From assembly GCA_964417875.1 (NCBI GenBank), contig CAYQJU010000004.1, forward strand, positions 1-64,000: a DNA stretch of 64,000 bases. The letters run 5' to 3'. Origin of the DNA: ZC4RG30 sp964417875 (lineage in GTDB: Bacteria > Pseudomonadota > Gammaproteobacteria > Steroidobacterales > Steroidobacteraceae). Shown here in pieces: positions 42,113 to 50,821 of this stretch (the stretch's first letter is position 1; each line of letters begins with the position of its first letter). The position numbers were made by a program, and so were the translations under genes. The notes under the pieces are model-generated. The model did not search any database, was not told the DNA's origin, and saw nothing but the letters and a program-made list of their open reading frames with translations.

Positions 42113-42748
42113 TCAGGGGAAGAACTCGGCACCCGGCGGACGCCCGGCCGAACCCCAGCGCTCGGAGGAATCCCAGTGCTCGTTGATCAGGCCGGTCTCG
42201 TCATCGACGCGGAACACATCGAACCAGGTCATCTCGTAGATCAGGTCCGGATCCTCGCGATCGCGCACCTTGCGCGCCCACATCACCATCACGATGTCGC
42301 GCTCGGCAATGATGTCGATGATCGGGAAGCGCGACACTTCCCCGACCGGCCGCTTCGGCCGCGCCACGCTCATCGTCGCGACGAAGGCGTCGCGGCCGGA
42401 TTCCACATTGGGGTTGTGCTGGATGTATTCCGGTGCCATGAACTCCTCGACGCGGTCCATGTGGCCGGCCTCATAGACAATGCGCCAGAAGTCGTAGACA
42501 TGCTTCTTGTTGCGGGCGAGCTTCGGGTCGTCGCTCTGCAGCAGCGCGTGCTGGTCTTCGGCGACCACCAGTGGCGCCAGCGGCTTGCCATTGACCGACA
42601 GTCCCGGCGGAGGGCGTTCGCCCGGTGCATCAACCGGGGTCGCGGCAGCCTGCGCGGCCTGCGCCGGCGCCGCCGGTCCGGACGGTTGCCCGTTGCCGCA
42701 GGCGATCACCAGCACCAGCATCGGCAGCAGCACTGCAGTTCTTCGCAT
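42113..42748 (-). CDS. NTF2/SnoaL-like lipoprotein
   Basis: A 211-residue lipoprotein with lipobox VIAC (Cys about residue 17) and a Pro/Ala-rich linker (to ~55). It ends in an NTF2/SnoaL-like domain: KKHVYDFWRIVYEAGHMDRVEEFM, APEYIQHNPNVESGRDAFV, then DIVMVMWARKVRD and TWFDVFRVDDETGLINEHWD. This is the polyketide-cyclase/SnoaL2 pattern with the YIQHNP metal or acid-base region. The role is unknown. Secreted relatives are predicted isomerases or hydrolases. GGGGGAGA precedes the ATG. It follows the formylglycine-generating enzyme gene by 67 bp on the same strand. Confidence 0.83.
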   Translation of the reverse strand: MRRTAVLLPMLVLVIACGNGQPSGPAAPAQAAQAAATPVDAPGERPPPGLSVNGKPLAPLVVAEDQHALLQSDDPKLARNKKHVYDFWRIVYEAGHMDRVEEFMAPEYIQHNPNVESGRDAFVATMSVARPKRPVGEVSRFPIIDIIAERDIVMVMWARKVRDREDPDLIYEMTWFDVFRVDDETGLINEHWDSSERWGSAGRPPGAEFFP

Positions 42749-42815
42749 CGCATCTCCCCCGTTTGCGCCAGCGGCGACCCCGCTGATTCTGCCACCGTCA
42801 TGATGGCCGCGTGCC

Positions 42816-43769
42816 TCAGGCATCGCGGGCGCAGCGAAAGCCGATGTGCGAGGTGCTGCTGTCGATGGCCTGCGGCTGGCGTGCCGCGGGACGGTAGCGC
42901 CGGCAGAAGTTGTCCGCGCACAGGTGCGAGCCGCCCTTCAGCACCCGGCGCCCGATGCCGCGACCCTGTGCATGCGGATCGCGGCTGCCCGCCTCGTCGC
43001 CGCCGCGCGGGTTGCGCGGCGCGCAGCAGGCGTGTGCGCCCTGTGTGCAGTGGCCGCGCACGCCATACCAGTCGGATGTCCATTCCCACACATTGCCCAC
43101 CATGTCGCACAACCCATGGCCATTGGGCGGATAGCGACCCACCGGCGAGGTGCGCGCGAAGCCGTCAGCCGCATCGCGGCGCCATGGAAACTCGCCGCGC
43201 CAGATGTTGGCCAGGCGCTGCCCGGGCGTTTCGGGCGCATGGCCCCAGGCGTATTCCGCATCGACCAGGCCGCCGCGCGCCGCGCACTCCCATTCGGCCT
43301 CGGTGGGCAGACGCTTGCCGGCCCAGGCGGCAAAGGCGGCGGCATCGGCGAAGGCCACATGCACCACCGGATGGTCCTCGAGCCCTTCGATGCCGGACGG
43401 CGGCCCCTGCGGATGCCGCCAGCAGGCGCCCGGCACCAGCCGCCACCATTGCGCCGGATCGCGCAGGTCCACCGGGCCGTCCGTGGCGGTGAATACCGCC
43501 GAGGCCGGCACCAGCATCGCGGCCGGTGCGCCCGGATAGTCCGCCGGGTCGGGCGCGCGCTCGGCCAGCGTGCGATAGCCAGTGGCCGCGACGAAGGCCG
43601 CGAACTGCCGGTTGGTCACCGGCGTGACATCGATCAGGAATGCATCCACGGACACATAACGAACCGGTTGTTCCTCGGAATAAAACCGTTCCGATCCCAT
43701 GCGGAACGTCGTGCCGGGGATACGCTGCATTTCGCCGGCGGCGCAGCGCCGGTCCAGCATTGAAGACAT
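42816..43769 (-). CDS. Formylglycine-generating enzyme (sulfatase-modifying factor)
   Basis: A 317-residue SUMF1/FGE-type enzyme, which oxidises the active-site Cys of sulfatases to formylglycine with O2. The family start MQRIPGTTFRMGSERFYSEE, the VTPVTNRQFAAFV segment, RLPTEAEWECAARGG, NVWEWTSDWY and the C-terminal GFRCARDA are present. The two catalytic cysteines are intact in GGSHLCADNFCRRYRPAAR, which distinguishes a true FGE from the many SUMF1-fold proteins lacking them. No export signal is seen, so it acts in the cytoplasm before sulfatase export. ATG 43769 is used, and 43730 is a plausible shorter start. It is divergent from a CTPSR sulfatase gene. Confidence 0.93.
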   Translation of the reverse strand: MSSMLDRRCAAGEMQRIPGTTFRMGSERFYSEEQPVRYVSVDAFLIDVTPVTNRQFAAFVAATGYRTLAERAPDPADYPGAPAAMLVPASAVFTATDGPVDLRDPAQWWRLVPGACWRHPQGPPSGIEGLEDHPVVHVAFADAAAFAAWAGKRLPTEAEWECAARGGLVDAEYAWGHAPETPGQRLANIWRGEFPWRRDAADGFARTSPVGRYPPNGHGLCDMVGNVWEWTSDWYGVRGHCTQGAHACCAPRNPRGGDEAGSRDPHAQGRGIGRRVLKGGSHLCADNFCRRYRPAARQPQAIDSSTSHIGFRCARDA

Positions 43770-43779
43770 TGGGGGACCC

Positions 43780-45540
43780 ATGGAGCGACGCAGTTTCCTC
43801 CGATCAACGGCGCTTGCCGCCGCGGCACTGGGCGCCGGTGGAACGGGCCTCGCCGCCGCGCGACGCCAGCGACCCAACGTGATCGTGATCATGACCGACG
43901 ACCAGGGCTACGGCGACTTCTCGCTGTTCGGCAATCCGGTGCTCAGGACGCCGCACATGGACCGCCTCGGCACCGAGGGCATCACCTTCACCAATTTTCA
44001 TGTCACGCCGGTGTGCACGCCCTCGCGCAGCCAGCTGATGACCGGCAACGACTGCCTGCGCAACCGCGCCAGCGCCGTCACCGCCGGCCGCAGCGTGGTC
44101 CGCCGCGACATGCCCACCATGGCCGAGCTGCTGCGCGACGGCGGCTACGCCACCGGCCTGTTCGGCAAATGGCACCTGGGTCATGCTTTTCCCGACCGGC
44201 CCATGGACCGCGGTTTCGACAAGGCCGTGTGGTTCAAGGGCTGGGGCCTGCAGTCGGAGATCGAGTTCGACAACGACTACGTGAATCCACGCTATCTGGA
44301 TGATCTGGTCGAGAAGCGCTCGACGCTGTACTGCACGGACCTGTGGTTCCAGCAGGCGATGGCCTGGATGCACCGGCAGGCCGGCGAGGGACAGCCGTTC
44401 TTCGCCTTCATTCCCACCAACACGCCGCACATGCCGCTGTGGCCGCCTCCCGGCTACGAACACCTGTATGCCGACCAGCCGGCGAACGTGGCCGCGTTCT
44501 TCCAGATGATCGCGAACCTCGACGCCAACATCGGCCGCATGGACCAGTGGCTGCGCGATGCCGGCCTGCTGGACAACACGCTGCTGGTCTTCCTCGGCGA
44601 CAACGGCGGCACTATCGGCCGCGGCCTGTACAACGCCGGCCTGCGCGACTCCAAGGCGTCCAGTTATGAAGGCGGTCATCGCGTGCCCTGCTTCATGCGC
44701 TGGCCGGCGGGCGAGCTTGCCGGTGGCGCGCGCATCGATACGGCCACGCAGGTGCAGGATGTGCTGCCCACCGTGCTCGAACTGTGCGATGTGCCGGCGC
44801 GCGGCAGCCGTTTCGACGGCCGCAGCCTCGTGCCGCTGGTGCGCGAGCAGCCCTTCGACGAGCGCATGCTGATTGTGCAATACGGGCAGCGCAGCCGGCC
44901 GGCGAAGCATGACGCGGCGGTGATATGGAGGCAGTGGCGGCTGCAGAAGGGCACCGAGCTGTATGACATCGAGGCCGACCGCGCGCAGACCCGCGATGTG
45001 GCCGCCGCGCACCCGGATGTGGTCGCACGCATGCGCGCGCACTATGACGCGTGGTGGGACACGCTCGAGCCGCAGCTGGATGAACCGGTACGGCCGGTGC
45101 TGGGCGCGCCCGGCCACGGGCGCACGATGCTGACCAGCATCGACTGGTGGGAGGTCGACTGCGACAACATCAACTTCGTGTCCAACGGCACCGGCGGACC
45201 GCGCGGCGGTCCCTGGCAGGTCGACGTGCGCCGTGACGGACGCTACCGGTTCGAACTGCGGCGCTGGCCCTTCCACACCGACATGGCGCTGGGATCGGAA
45301 GGTCCGCGCCAGACCATCAACGGCCGTCCGCTGACGCAGCCGGTGAAGCGCATGCCGGCGCACAGCGTGGTGTTTTCGGCCGACGGCAATGAGCAGGTGG
45401 TGCAAGTCACGCCCGAAAGCCTGGGCGCGAGCTTCGAAGTGCAGCTGGGCAGCGGCCCGCACCGGTTGCAGGGCTGGCTGCGCGATGCCGAAGGCCATGA
45501 CCTGTGCGGAGCGTATTACGCGGAGGTGACGCGACTGTGA
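43780..45540 (+). CDS. Sulfatase with Tat signal and C-terminal beta domain
   Basis: A 586-residue type I sulfatase. A twin-arginine signal, MERRSFLRS, followed by a hydrophobic Ala-rich stretch predicts Tat export in folded form. VIVIMTDDQGYGDFS carries the metal-binding Asp pair. The sulfatase signature C-T-P-S-R (VCTPSRSQLMTG) provides the Cys to be converted to formylglycine, and GLFGKWHLGH and FLGDNGG complete the site. The last ~140 residues form an extra domain of beta character. GGGGGA precedes the ATG. The divergent FGE gene begins about 10 bp away. The substrate is unknown. Confidence 0.93.
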   Translation: MERRSFLRSTALAAAALGAGGTGLAAARRQRPNVIVIMTDDQGYGDFSLFGNPVLRTPHMDRLGTEGITFTNFHVTPVCTPSRSQLMTGNDCLRNRASAVTAGRSVVRRDMPTMAELLRDGGYATGLFGKWHLGHAFPDRPMDRGFDKAVWFKGWGLQSEIEFDNDYVNPRYLDDLVEKRSTLYCTDLWFQQAMAWMHRQAGEGQPFFAFIPTNTPHMPLWPPPGYEHLYADQPANVAAFFQMIANLDANIGRMDQWLRDAGLLDNTLLVFLGDNGGTIGRGLYNAGLRDSKASSYEGGHRVPCFMRWPAGELAGGARIDTATQVQDVLPTVLELCDVPARGSRFDGRSLVPLVREQPFDERMLIVQYGQRSRPAKHDAAVIWRQWRLQKGTELYDIEADRAQTRDVAAAHPDVVARMRAHYDAWWDTLEPQLDEPVRPVLGAPGHGRTMLTSIDWWEVDCDNINFVSNGTGGPRGGPWQVDVRRDGRYRFELRRWPFHTDMALGSEGPRQTINGRPLTQPVKRMPAHSVVFSADGNEQVVQVTPESLGASFEVQLGSGPHRLQGWLRDAEGHDLCGAYYAEVTRL

Positions 45541-45556
45541 GGCAGGTGCCGACGCC

Positions 45557-47167
45557 CTATCGCCCGCGTGCGAAGAAGGACTCGGTGCGGATGCGGTCGG
45601 CCAGCCGGCAGTAATGCCACGCCGGCTGGCGGGCGCTGCCGGCACTGTCGCAGCCCGCCGGCTTCTGCAGCGGATATTCCTCGAGCGGGTCGTCGCGAAG
45701 GTCATAGAACTCGCAGGCCTCGCTGCCCACCTTCCCGGTGCAGATCACCTTGTAACGCCCATTGCGTGCGCCGACCTGGCGGGTGCCATTGGTCATCAGG
45801 TTCAGCGATTCGGTCAGCACGAAGTCCTCATCCGCATCGCGCACGCGCGACGCGCGCCCGTTGACGATGGGCAGCAGCGACACGCCATCCACACGCATCG
45901 GCCCGCTGCCCACCGCGCCCGGCACTTCAGCCGGCGGCGTGAGACCCGCCATTGCAAGAATGGTCGGAAACAGGTCGGCGGCCTGCGTGAACTCCCCGCT
46001 GGTGCGCGCCGGCGCGATGCCCGGTCCACGGATCACCAGCGGCACGCGCGCGCCGCTCTCATAGACCGTGCCCTTGCCGCGTCCCTTGCGCGTGATGTAC
46101 AGGTTGTCGATGAAGTCGAGGTTGGGCCGCCCATACATCGGCGTGCCGTTGTCGCCGATGTAGATCACCACGGTGTTGCGGTCGATGCCGTCCAGTTCAT
46201 CCAGCAGCTTGCCCAGCACCGTGTCGAGCGAATTGGTCATTGCACGCAACAGTGCCTCGCCGCTGCAATCGCCGGTGACATTGCTCCCGAATTGTCCACC
46301 GCAGCCCTGCATCTCGCGACGGCTCACGGCATCCAGCGTATCGACATCGGGCACCGCCATCGCGCTGGGCTGCTGCACCGTAGTGGCATGCGACAGGTTG
46401 AAGGCCAGCCAGGCGAACCAGGGCTTCTGCGGCTGCTGCCGCTCGCGTTCACGGATCCACTCCAGCGCGTCGGCCACCTTGACCACCGCCGCATAGTTGG
46501 TGGACGCGATGCCGGGCAGTGATTTGACCGGCGGCTTTTCAGTGCGCCAGGTGTCCGCCGGCGTCGCCGCGTCCTGCACCATGTAATCGTAGTCCCAGAA
46601 GCTCTTGAGGGCCGCGTGCATGTTGCCGCGGAACACCTCGAAGCCGGCTTCCTTCGGCTTCATGCCGGGATAGGATCGCTCGGCGCCGGGCATGCCAGCC
46701 AGATGCCACTTGCCGAACAGGCCGGTGCTGTAACCGGCCTCGTCCTTCAGCCGCTGCACGAACGAGCTGTGCCGCTGCGACAGCGGATCGGTGTAGTTGA
46801 TGACATTGGCCTTGCCGGCCGACAGCCCGGTGAGGATGGAGGCGCGCGTCGGCGAACAGAACGGATGCGCCCAGGTGTTAGCGAACACGATGCCCTCGCG
46901 CGCGAGGCGATCGAGGTTCGGCGTCGAGGCCGGGCGACCGCGGATCGACGCGTGACCGGGATGGTTCAGGCCCTGCGGACCATAACGTTGCGCCATCGCC
47001 TCGATGAGGCCGGGAACCATGCCCGAGGTGGCGTCGAGCCCGACGTCATCTGAGATCACCAGCAGGATATTGGGCGGACCTGCCGCCTGCGCAGCGGCGG
47101 CAGCGGGCAGCGACGGGGCAATGCCCGCGAGCAGCAGGAGGACGGGCACCAGCTTCGTGACGCGCAT
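45557..47167 (-). CDS. Sulfatase with Sec signal
   Basis: A 536-residue type I sulfatase with an ordinary Sec signal peptide (residues ~1-28, ending AAAAQAAG). Metal-binding ILLVISDDVGLD, the modification motif C-S-P-T-R (FCSPTRASILTG), GLFGKWHLAG, SHATT and YIGDNGTP are all present. Cys residues later in the chain (MQGCGGQF, GDCSGE, KVICTG, EACEFYD, AGCDSAG) may form disulfides in the periplasm. It converges on the first sulfatase gene, 16 bp between stops. Sec export means FGE must modify it before or during translocation. The substrate is unknown, and arylsulfatase-like is the safest label. Confidence 0.92.
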   Translation of the reverse strand: MRVTKLVPVLLLLAGIAPSLPAAAAAQAAGPPNILLVISDDVGLDATSGMVPGLIEAMAQRYGPQGLNHPGHASIRGRPASTPNLDRLAREGIVFANTWAHPFCSPTRASILTGLSAGKANVINYTDPLSQRHSSFVQRLKDEAGYSTGLFGKWHLAGMPGAERSYPGMKPKEAGFEVFRGNMHAALKSFWDYDYMVQDAATPADTWRTEKPPVKSLPGIASTNYAAVVKVADALEWIRERERQQPQKPWFAWLAFNLSHATTVQQPSAMAVPDVDTLDAVSRREMQGCGGQFGSNVTGDCSGEALLRAMTNSLDTVLGKLLDELDGIDRNTVVIYIGDNGTPMYGRPNLDFIDNLYITRKGRGKGTVYESGARVPLVIRGPGIAPARTSGEFTQAADLFPTILAMAGLTPPAEVPGAVGSGPMRVDGVSLLPIVNGRASRVRDADEDFVLTESLNLMTNGTRQVGARNGRYKVICTGKVGSEACEFYDLRDDPLEEYPLQKPAGCDSAGSARQPAWHYCRLADRIRTESFFARGR

Positions 47168-47256
47168 GGCTGAATTCCGCTGTAGAAGATATGCCCGGAG
47201 TAACACGCACCCCGCGCGCCGGTCCATCGACATCGCCTGCAGGGCGATAACCAGCC

Positions 47257-48165
47257 TCAGCGCTGCACCGCGCGCGCGGTCTGGATGAAGCCCTCCAGAT
47301 AAGGCGTGCGCGCATCCGCCGCCCGCATGCCCAGGTGGATCTTCTTCGGCACGCCATCGCGCCCCAGCCGCACCGGCACCACCGCCGCCCGGGTTGCGTT
47401 CTCCTCCACCAGCCAGCGCGGCAGCGCCGCCACACCGCGTCCGGCCGCCACCATCTGCAGCATCAGGTCGGTGGACTCCACGGTGCGGTGTTCGCGCGGC
47501 ACGATGCCCGCCGGCGTCAGGAACAGAGTGAACACATCCAGCCGCTCGATGGCCACCGGATAGCTGATGAGCACTTCGTCCTCGAGCTGCTGCGGCTCGA
47601 CCGAACGCGCGCCGGCGAGCGCATGCTGGCGCCCCACCACCAGCACCTGCTCATAGTCGAACACCGGCTCGAAGCCTAGGCCGGGACGCATTTCCGGGTC
47701 GGGCGTGACCACGATGTCGATGTCATGGTCCAGCAGCGCGCCGATGCCGCCGAAGCGGAATTTCTGCTTCACGTCCAGGTCCACATCGGGCCACTGCGGC
47801 AGGTAGCGCGCCACCACCTTCAGCAGCCACTGGTAGCAGGGATGGCATTCCATGCCGATGCGCAGGCTGCCGCGGGTGCCGCGCGCAAATCCCCGCAGCG
47901 CCTGCTCGGCATGTTCCAGCTGCGGCAACACGCGATTGGCCACTTCGAGCAGGTGCAGGCCCGCCTGGGTCAGCGCCAGTCGCCGGCCATCGCGGCGCCA
48001 CAGCGGCATGCCGACACGGCGTTCCAGGCGCGCGATGGCATGGCTCAGCGCCGACTGCGTCAGGTGCAGCTGGCGTGCCGCCGCCGTCAGCGTGCCCTGC
48101 CGATCCACCGCCCGCACGATGGCCAGGTGCTGGCGATCGAGCCCCGATCCATGAATATCTTTCAT
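47257..48165 (-). CDS. metR: LysR-family regulator, MetR-like
   Basis: A 302-residue LysR-type regulator. The N-terminal winged helix (LDRQHLAIVRAVDRQGTLTAAARQLHLTQ...SALSHAIARLE) matches MetR, with a co-inducer domain of MetR type (SLRIGMECHPCYQWL, ESTDLMLQMVAAGRGVAALP). MetR responds to homocysteine and activates metE-class genes. The divergent neighbour is a MetE-like methyltransferase, and MetR-type sites TGAA-N5-TTCA lie between and over the start of this gene, supporting the name. No good ribosome-binding site precedes the ATG at 48165. Confidence 0.83.
   Translation of the reverse strand: MKDIHGSGLDRQHLAIVRAVDRQGTLTAAARQLHLTQSALSHAIARLERRVGMPLWRRDGRRLALTQAGLHLLEVANRVLPQLEHAEQALRGFARGTRGSLRIGMECHPCYQWLLKVVARYLPQWPDVDLDVKQKFRFGGIGALLDHDIDIVVTPDPEMRPGLGFEPVFDYEQVLVVGRQHALAGARSVEPQQLEDEVLISYPVAIERLDVFTLFLTPAGIVPREHRTVESTDLMLQMVAAGRGVAALPRWLVEENATRAAVVPVRLGRDGVPKKIHLGMRAADARTPYLEGFIQTARAVQR
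48152..48164. promoter_or_regulatory. MetR-type binding site 1 (perfect)
   Basis: TGAA-TATCT-TTCA is an exact match to the MetR consensus TGAA-N5-TTCA. The dyad extends to ATGAA / TTCAT at 48151-48165. It overlies the first five codons of the LysR gene, suggesting autorepression. Confidence 0.68.
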
Positions 48166-48172
48166 CTTGTGG

Positions 48173-48185
48173 TGAATTTATATCA
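48173..48185. promoter_or_regulatory. MetR-type binding site 2 (imperfect)
   Basis: TGAA-TTTAT-ATCA matches the MetR consensus in seven of eight positions and sits inside GTGA-N7-TCAC. Its centre is 21 bp from that of site 1, two helical turns, on the same DNA face, and about 60 nt upstream of the methyltransferase ATG. Confidence 0.6.
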
Positions 48186-48245
48186 CTTTTCCTCATTTAA
48201 CGCGGTTTCTACCATCTGCCGACCCCGTTCCAGAAGGACCACCTG

Positions 48246-49397
48246 ATGTCTACCACCGCCCGCGCCGTTTCCGTCGATCGTCCGCATCCCCAGCTTCCGG
48301 CCCGCTACGACCATGTGGGCAGCTTCCTGCGCCCCGGCTACCTGCTGGAGGCCCGCGCCCGCAAGGCCAGGGGCGAGATCACGGCCGCGCAGCTGCGTGA
48401 GGTGGAAGACCGCGCCATCACCGAGATCGTGCGCTTCCAGCAGGACGTGGGCATGAAGGCCATCACCGATGGCGAGTACCGCCGCACCTACTTCCACATC
48501 GACTTCCTGAACCAGCTGGGCGGCGTGAAGACCAGCGATCCGGTGATCGTGGAGAAGCCCGACGGTTCGCGCGAGCTGGCACCGCCGGTGATGCGCGTGG
48601 TGGACCAGGTGCGCCATGACCGCCCCATCCAGCTCGCCGACTTCCAGTACCTGCAGTCGCAGCTGGCGCCGGGCAGCGTTGCGAAGGTGGCCATCCCCTC
48701 GCCCACCATGCTGCATTTCCGCGGCGGCCGCGCCGGCATCAGCCGCGAGGCCTATCCGGAGCTGGATCCGGCGTTCTATGACGATGTGGCGCGCGCCTTT
48801 GGCGACGAACTGCGCACGCTGCATGCGGCCGGCTGCCGCTATGTGCAGATGGACGACACCAATCTTGCCTACCTGTGCGATCCGAAGATGCGCGAGGCGG
48901 CGCGTGCGCGCGGCGATGACCCGAACGAGCTGCCGCATCGCTATGCCATGTTCGTGAACAAGGTGGTGGCCCACAAGCCGGCCGACATGCTGCTGGCCAT
49001 GCACCTGTGCCGCGGCAATTTCCAGAGCACGCATGCGGCCAGTGGCGACTATGAGCCGGTGGCGGAGGCGCTGCTCTCGGAGATGGACATCGACGCCTAT
49101 TTCCTCGAGTACGACGATGCGCGCTCCGGCGACTTCCGCCCGCTGCGCTTCCTGCAGAAGGGCAAGACCGCGGTGCTCGGCCTGATCACCACCAAGGTGG
49201 GCGAACTGGAGGACCGCGATGCGCTCAGACGCCGCATCGACGAGGCCGCGAAACATGCGCCGCTGGAGCAGCTGGCGCTGTCGCCGCAGTGCGGCTTCGC
49301 CAGCAGCGCCGAAGGCAATGACATCAGCTGGGACAACCAGCGCCGCAAGCTCGAGCTGGTGGTGGGTCTGGCGCGGGAGGTTTGGGGAGAGCGCTGA
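48246..49397 (+). CDS. Cobalamin-independent methionine synthase (MetE C-terminal/YxjG-type)
   Basis: A 383-residue single-barrel homologue of the catalytic half of MetE, expected to transfer a methyl group to homocysteine. Family elements are YDHVGSFLRP at the start, TDGEYRR, YVQMDDTNLAYL and a C-terminal LSPQCGFASS. Zinc ligands are visible as the His and Cys of MHLCRGNF and the Cys of SPQCGF. Lacking the N-terminal MetE half, it corresponds to the YxjG/YxjH or 'methionine synthase II' group, whose methyl donor is less certain. AGAAGGA precedes the ATG. The divergent MetR-like regulator and its sites support a methionine role. Confidence 0.88.
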   Translation: MSTTARAVSVDRPHPQLPARYDHVGSFLRPGYLLEARARKARGEITAAQLREVEDRAITEIVRFQQDVGMKAITDGEYRRTYFHIDFLNQLGGVKTSDPVIVEKPDGSRELAPPVMRVVDQVRHDRPIQLADFQYLQSQLAPGSVAKVAIPSPTMLHFRGGRAGISREAYPELDPAFYDDVARAFGDELRTLHAAGCRYVQMDDTNLAYLCDPKMREAARARGDDPNELPHRYAMFVNKVVAHKPADMLLAMHLCRGNFQSTHAASGDYEPVAEALLSEMDIDAYFLEYDDARSGDFRPLRFLQKGKTAVLGLITTKVGELEDRDALRRRIDEAAKHAPLEQLALSPQCGFASSAEGNDISWDNQRRKLELVVGLAREVWGER

Positions 49398-49438
49398 CCG
49401 GTCCATAATGGGCGGACCGGTTCACGAGGACCCAGGCC

Positions 49439-50821
49439 ATGCACATCCGGTCCCGCCTTCTCGCCTTCGCCGCGGCACTGCTGCCCGGCGCGTTCGCCGC
49501 CGGGGCGCAGGCCCCGGCGCCCGAGGTCACCGCATTCCGCGGCGTGACCGTGATCCCGATGGACACCTCCACCGAGCGCCTGCTGCCGGACCACACGGTG
49601 GTGGTGCGCGGCGAGCGCATCGCCGCCATCGGACCCGCAGCCAGCGTCGCCATTCCATCCGGCGCGCGCGTGATCGACGGCACCGGACGCTACCTCGTGC
49701 CCGGACTGGCCGAGATGCACGCGCATGTGCCACCCGCGTCCGATGCGCGCTATCTGGAGGAAGTGCTGTTCCTGTATGTGGCCAATGGCGTCACCACCGC
49801 ACGCGGCATGCTGGGCGAGCCGGCGCACCTGGCATTGCGCGAGCGCATCAGCCGCCATGAGGTGCTGGGCCCGCGGCTCTATACCTCCGGTCCCTCTCTG
49901 AACAACCAGACCGCAACCTCGCCCGAGGCCACCGCACGGCTGGTGCGCGAACAGGCCGCCGCCGGCTATGACTTCGTCAAGCTTCATCCCGGTCCTTCGC
50001 GCGCGGCCTACGATGCCGCGGTGGCCGCCGCCGCACAGAGCGGCATCCGCCTGGCCGGTCATGTGCCCGCGGATGTCGGACTGCAGCGTGCGCTGGAGGC
50101 AGGCCAGGCCACCATCGATCACCTCGATGGCTATGTGGATGCACTGGTGCCGCCGGCACAGCGCGGCAATGCCGGCTTCTTTGCCTCGAACCTGGCGGAT
50201 CTGGCCGACCCCGGCCGCATCGGCGAGCTGGTTGCCGCCACCATGCGCAGTGGCGTGTGGAACGTGCCCACGCAGACATTGATCGAACACTGGCCCGCGC
50301 CCGAACCCGGTGTCGATGCGCTGCTGGCGCGGCCGGAGATGGCCTTCGTGTCGCCGCAGCAGCGGCAGCAGTGGGCCGATGCCAAGCGCCAGCAGCTGGC
50401 GGCGCCCGGCTATGACGCGCAGCGCGTGCGCAACCTCATCACGCTGCGGCGGCAGATCATCAAGGCGCTGCACGACGCCGGCGCCGGACTGCTGCTGGGA
50501 TCGGATGCACCGCAGGTGTTCAATGTGCCTGGCTTCTCGCTGCATCGCGAGTTCGCCGCGATGATCGCCGCGAGACTGACGCCCTGGCAGGTGCTGCGCA
50601 CCGGCACCGCCAACCCGGCGCGCTTCTTCGATGCCGCGCAGGAATTCGGCAGCGTGCAGCAGGGGCTGGCCGCCGACCTGCTGCTACTCGAGGCCAATCC
50701 GCTGCAGTCGCCGGAAGTGCTGGCCCGTCCGCTGGGCGTGATGCTGCGCGGCCGCTGGCTGGATCGCGAAATGCTGGATGCACGGCTGGCGGAAATCGCG
50801 GCGCGCTACCAGCAGCGCTGA
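49439..50821 (+). CDS. Exported amidohydrolase (imidazolonepropionase-like)
   Basis: A 460-residue metal-dependent amidohydrolase with a signal peptide (residues ~1-23, ...GAFAAGAQA). Metal and active-site elements are AEMHAHVP (H-x-H), FVKLHPG (bridging Lys candidate), LAGHVPAD, IDHLDGY and LLGSDAPQ (final Asp). The group includes secreted Xaa-Pro/Xaa-Arg dipeptidases and related hydrolases, and the substrate is not evident. A CATAAT hexamer (about 49405) gives a plausible short leader, and GAGGA lies upstream of the ATG. It follows the methyltransferase by 41 bp but is probably functionally separate. Confidence 0.88.
   Translation: MHIRSRLLAFAAALLPGAFAAGAQAPAPEVTAFRGVTVIPMDTSTERLLPDHTVVVRGERIAAIGPAASVAIPSGARVIDGTGRYLVPGLAEMHAHVPPASDARYLEEVLFLYVANGVTTARGMLGEPAHLALRERISRHEVLGPRLYTSGPSLNNQTATSPEATARLVREQAAAGYDFVKLHPGPSRAAYDAAVAAAAQSGIRLAGHVPADVGLQRALEAGQATIDHLDGYVDALVPPAQRGNAGFFASNLADLADPGRIGELVAATMRSGVWNVPTQTLIEHWPAPEPGVDALLARPEMAFVSPQQRQQWADAKRQQLAAPGYDAQRVRNLITLRRQIIKALHDAGAGLLLGSDAPQVFNVPGFSLHREFAAMIAARLTPWQVLRTGTANPARFFDAAQEFGSVQQGLAADLLLLEANPLQSPEVLARPLGVMLRGRWLDREMLDARLAEIAARYQQR

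Noticed and set aside
43804..45705. 633-codon minus-strand open frame
   Set aside because: Antisense to the Tat sulfatase, whose catalytic motifs are intact. The shadow frame has no domain.
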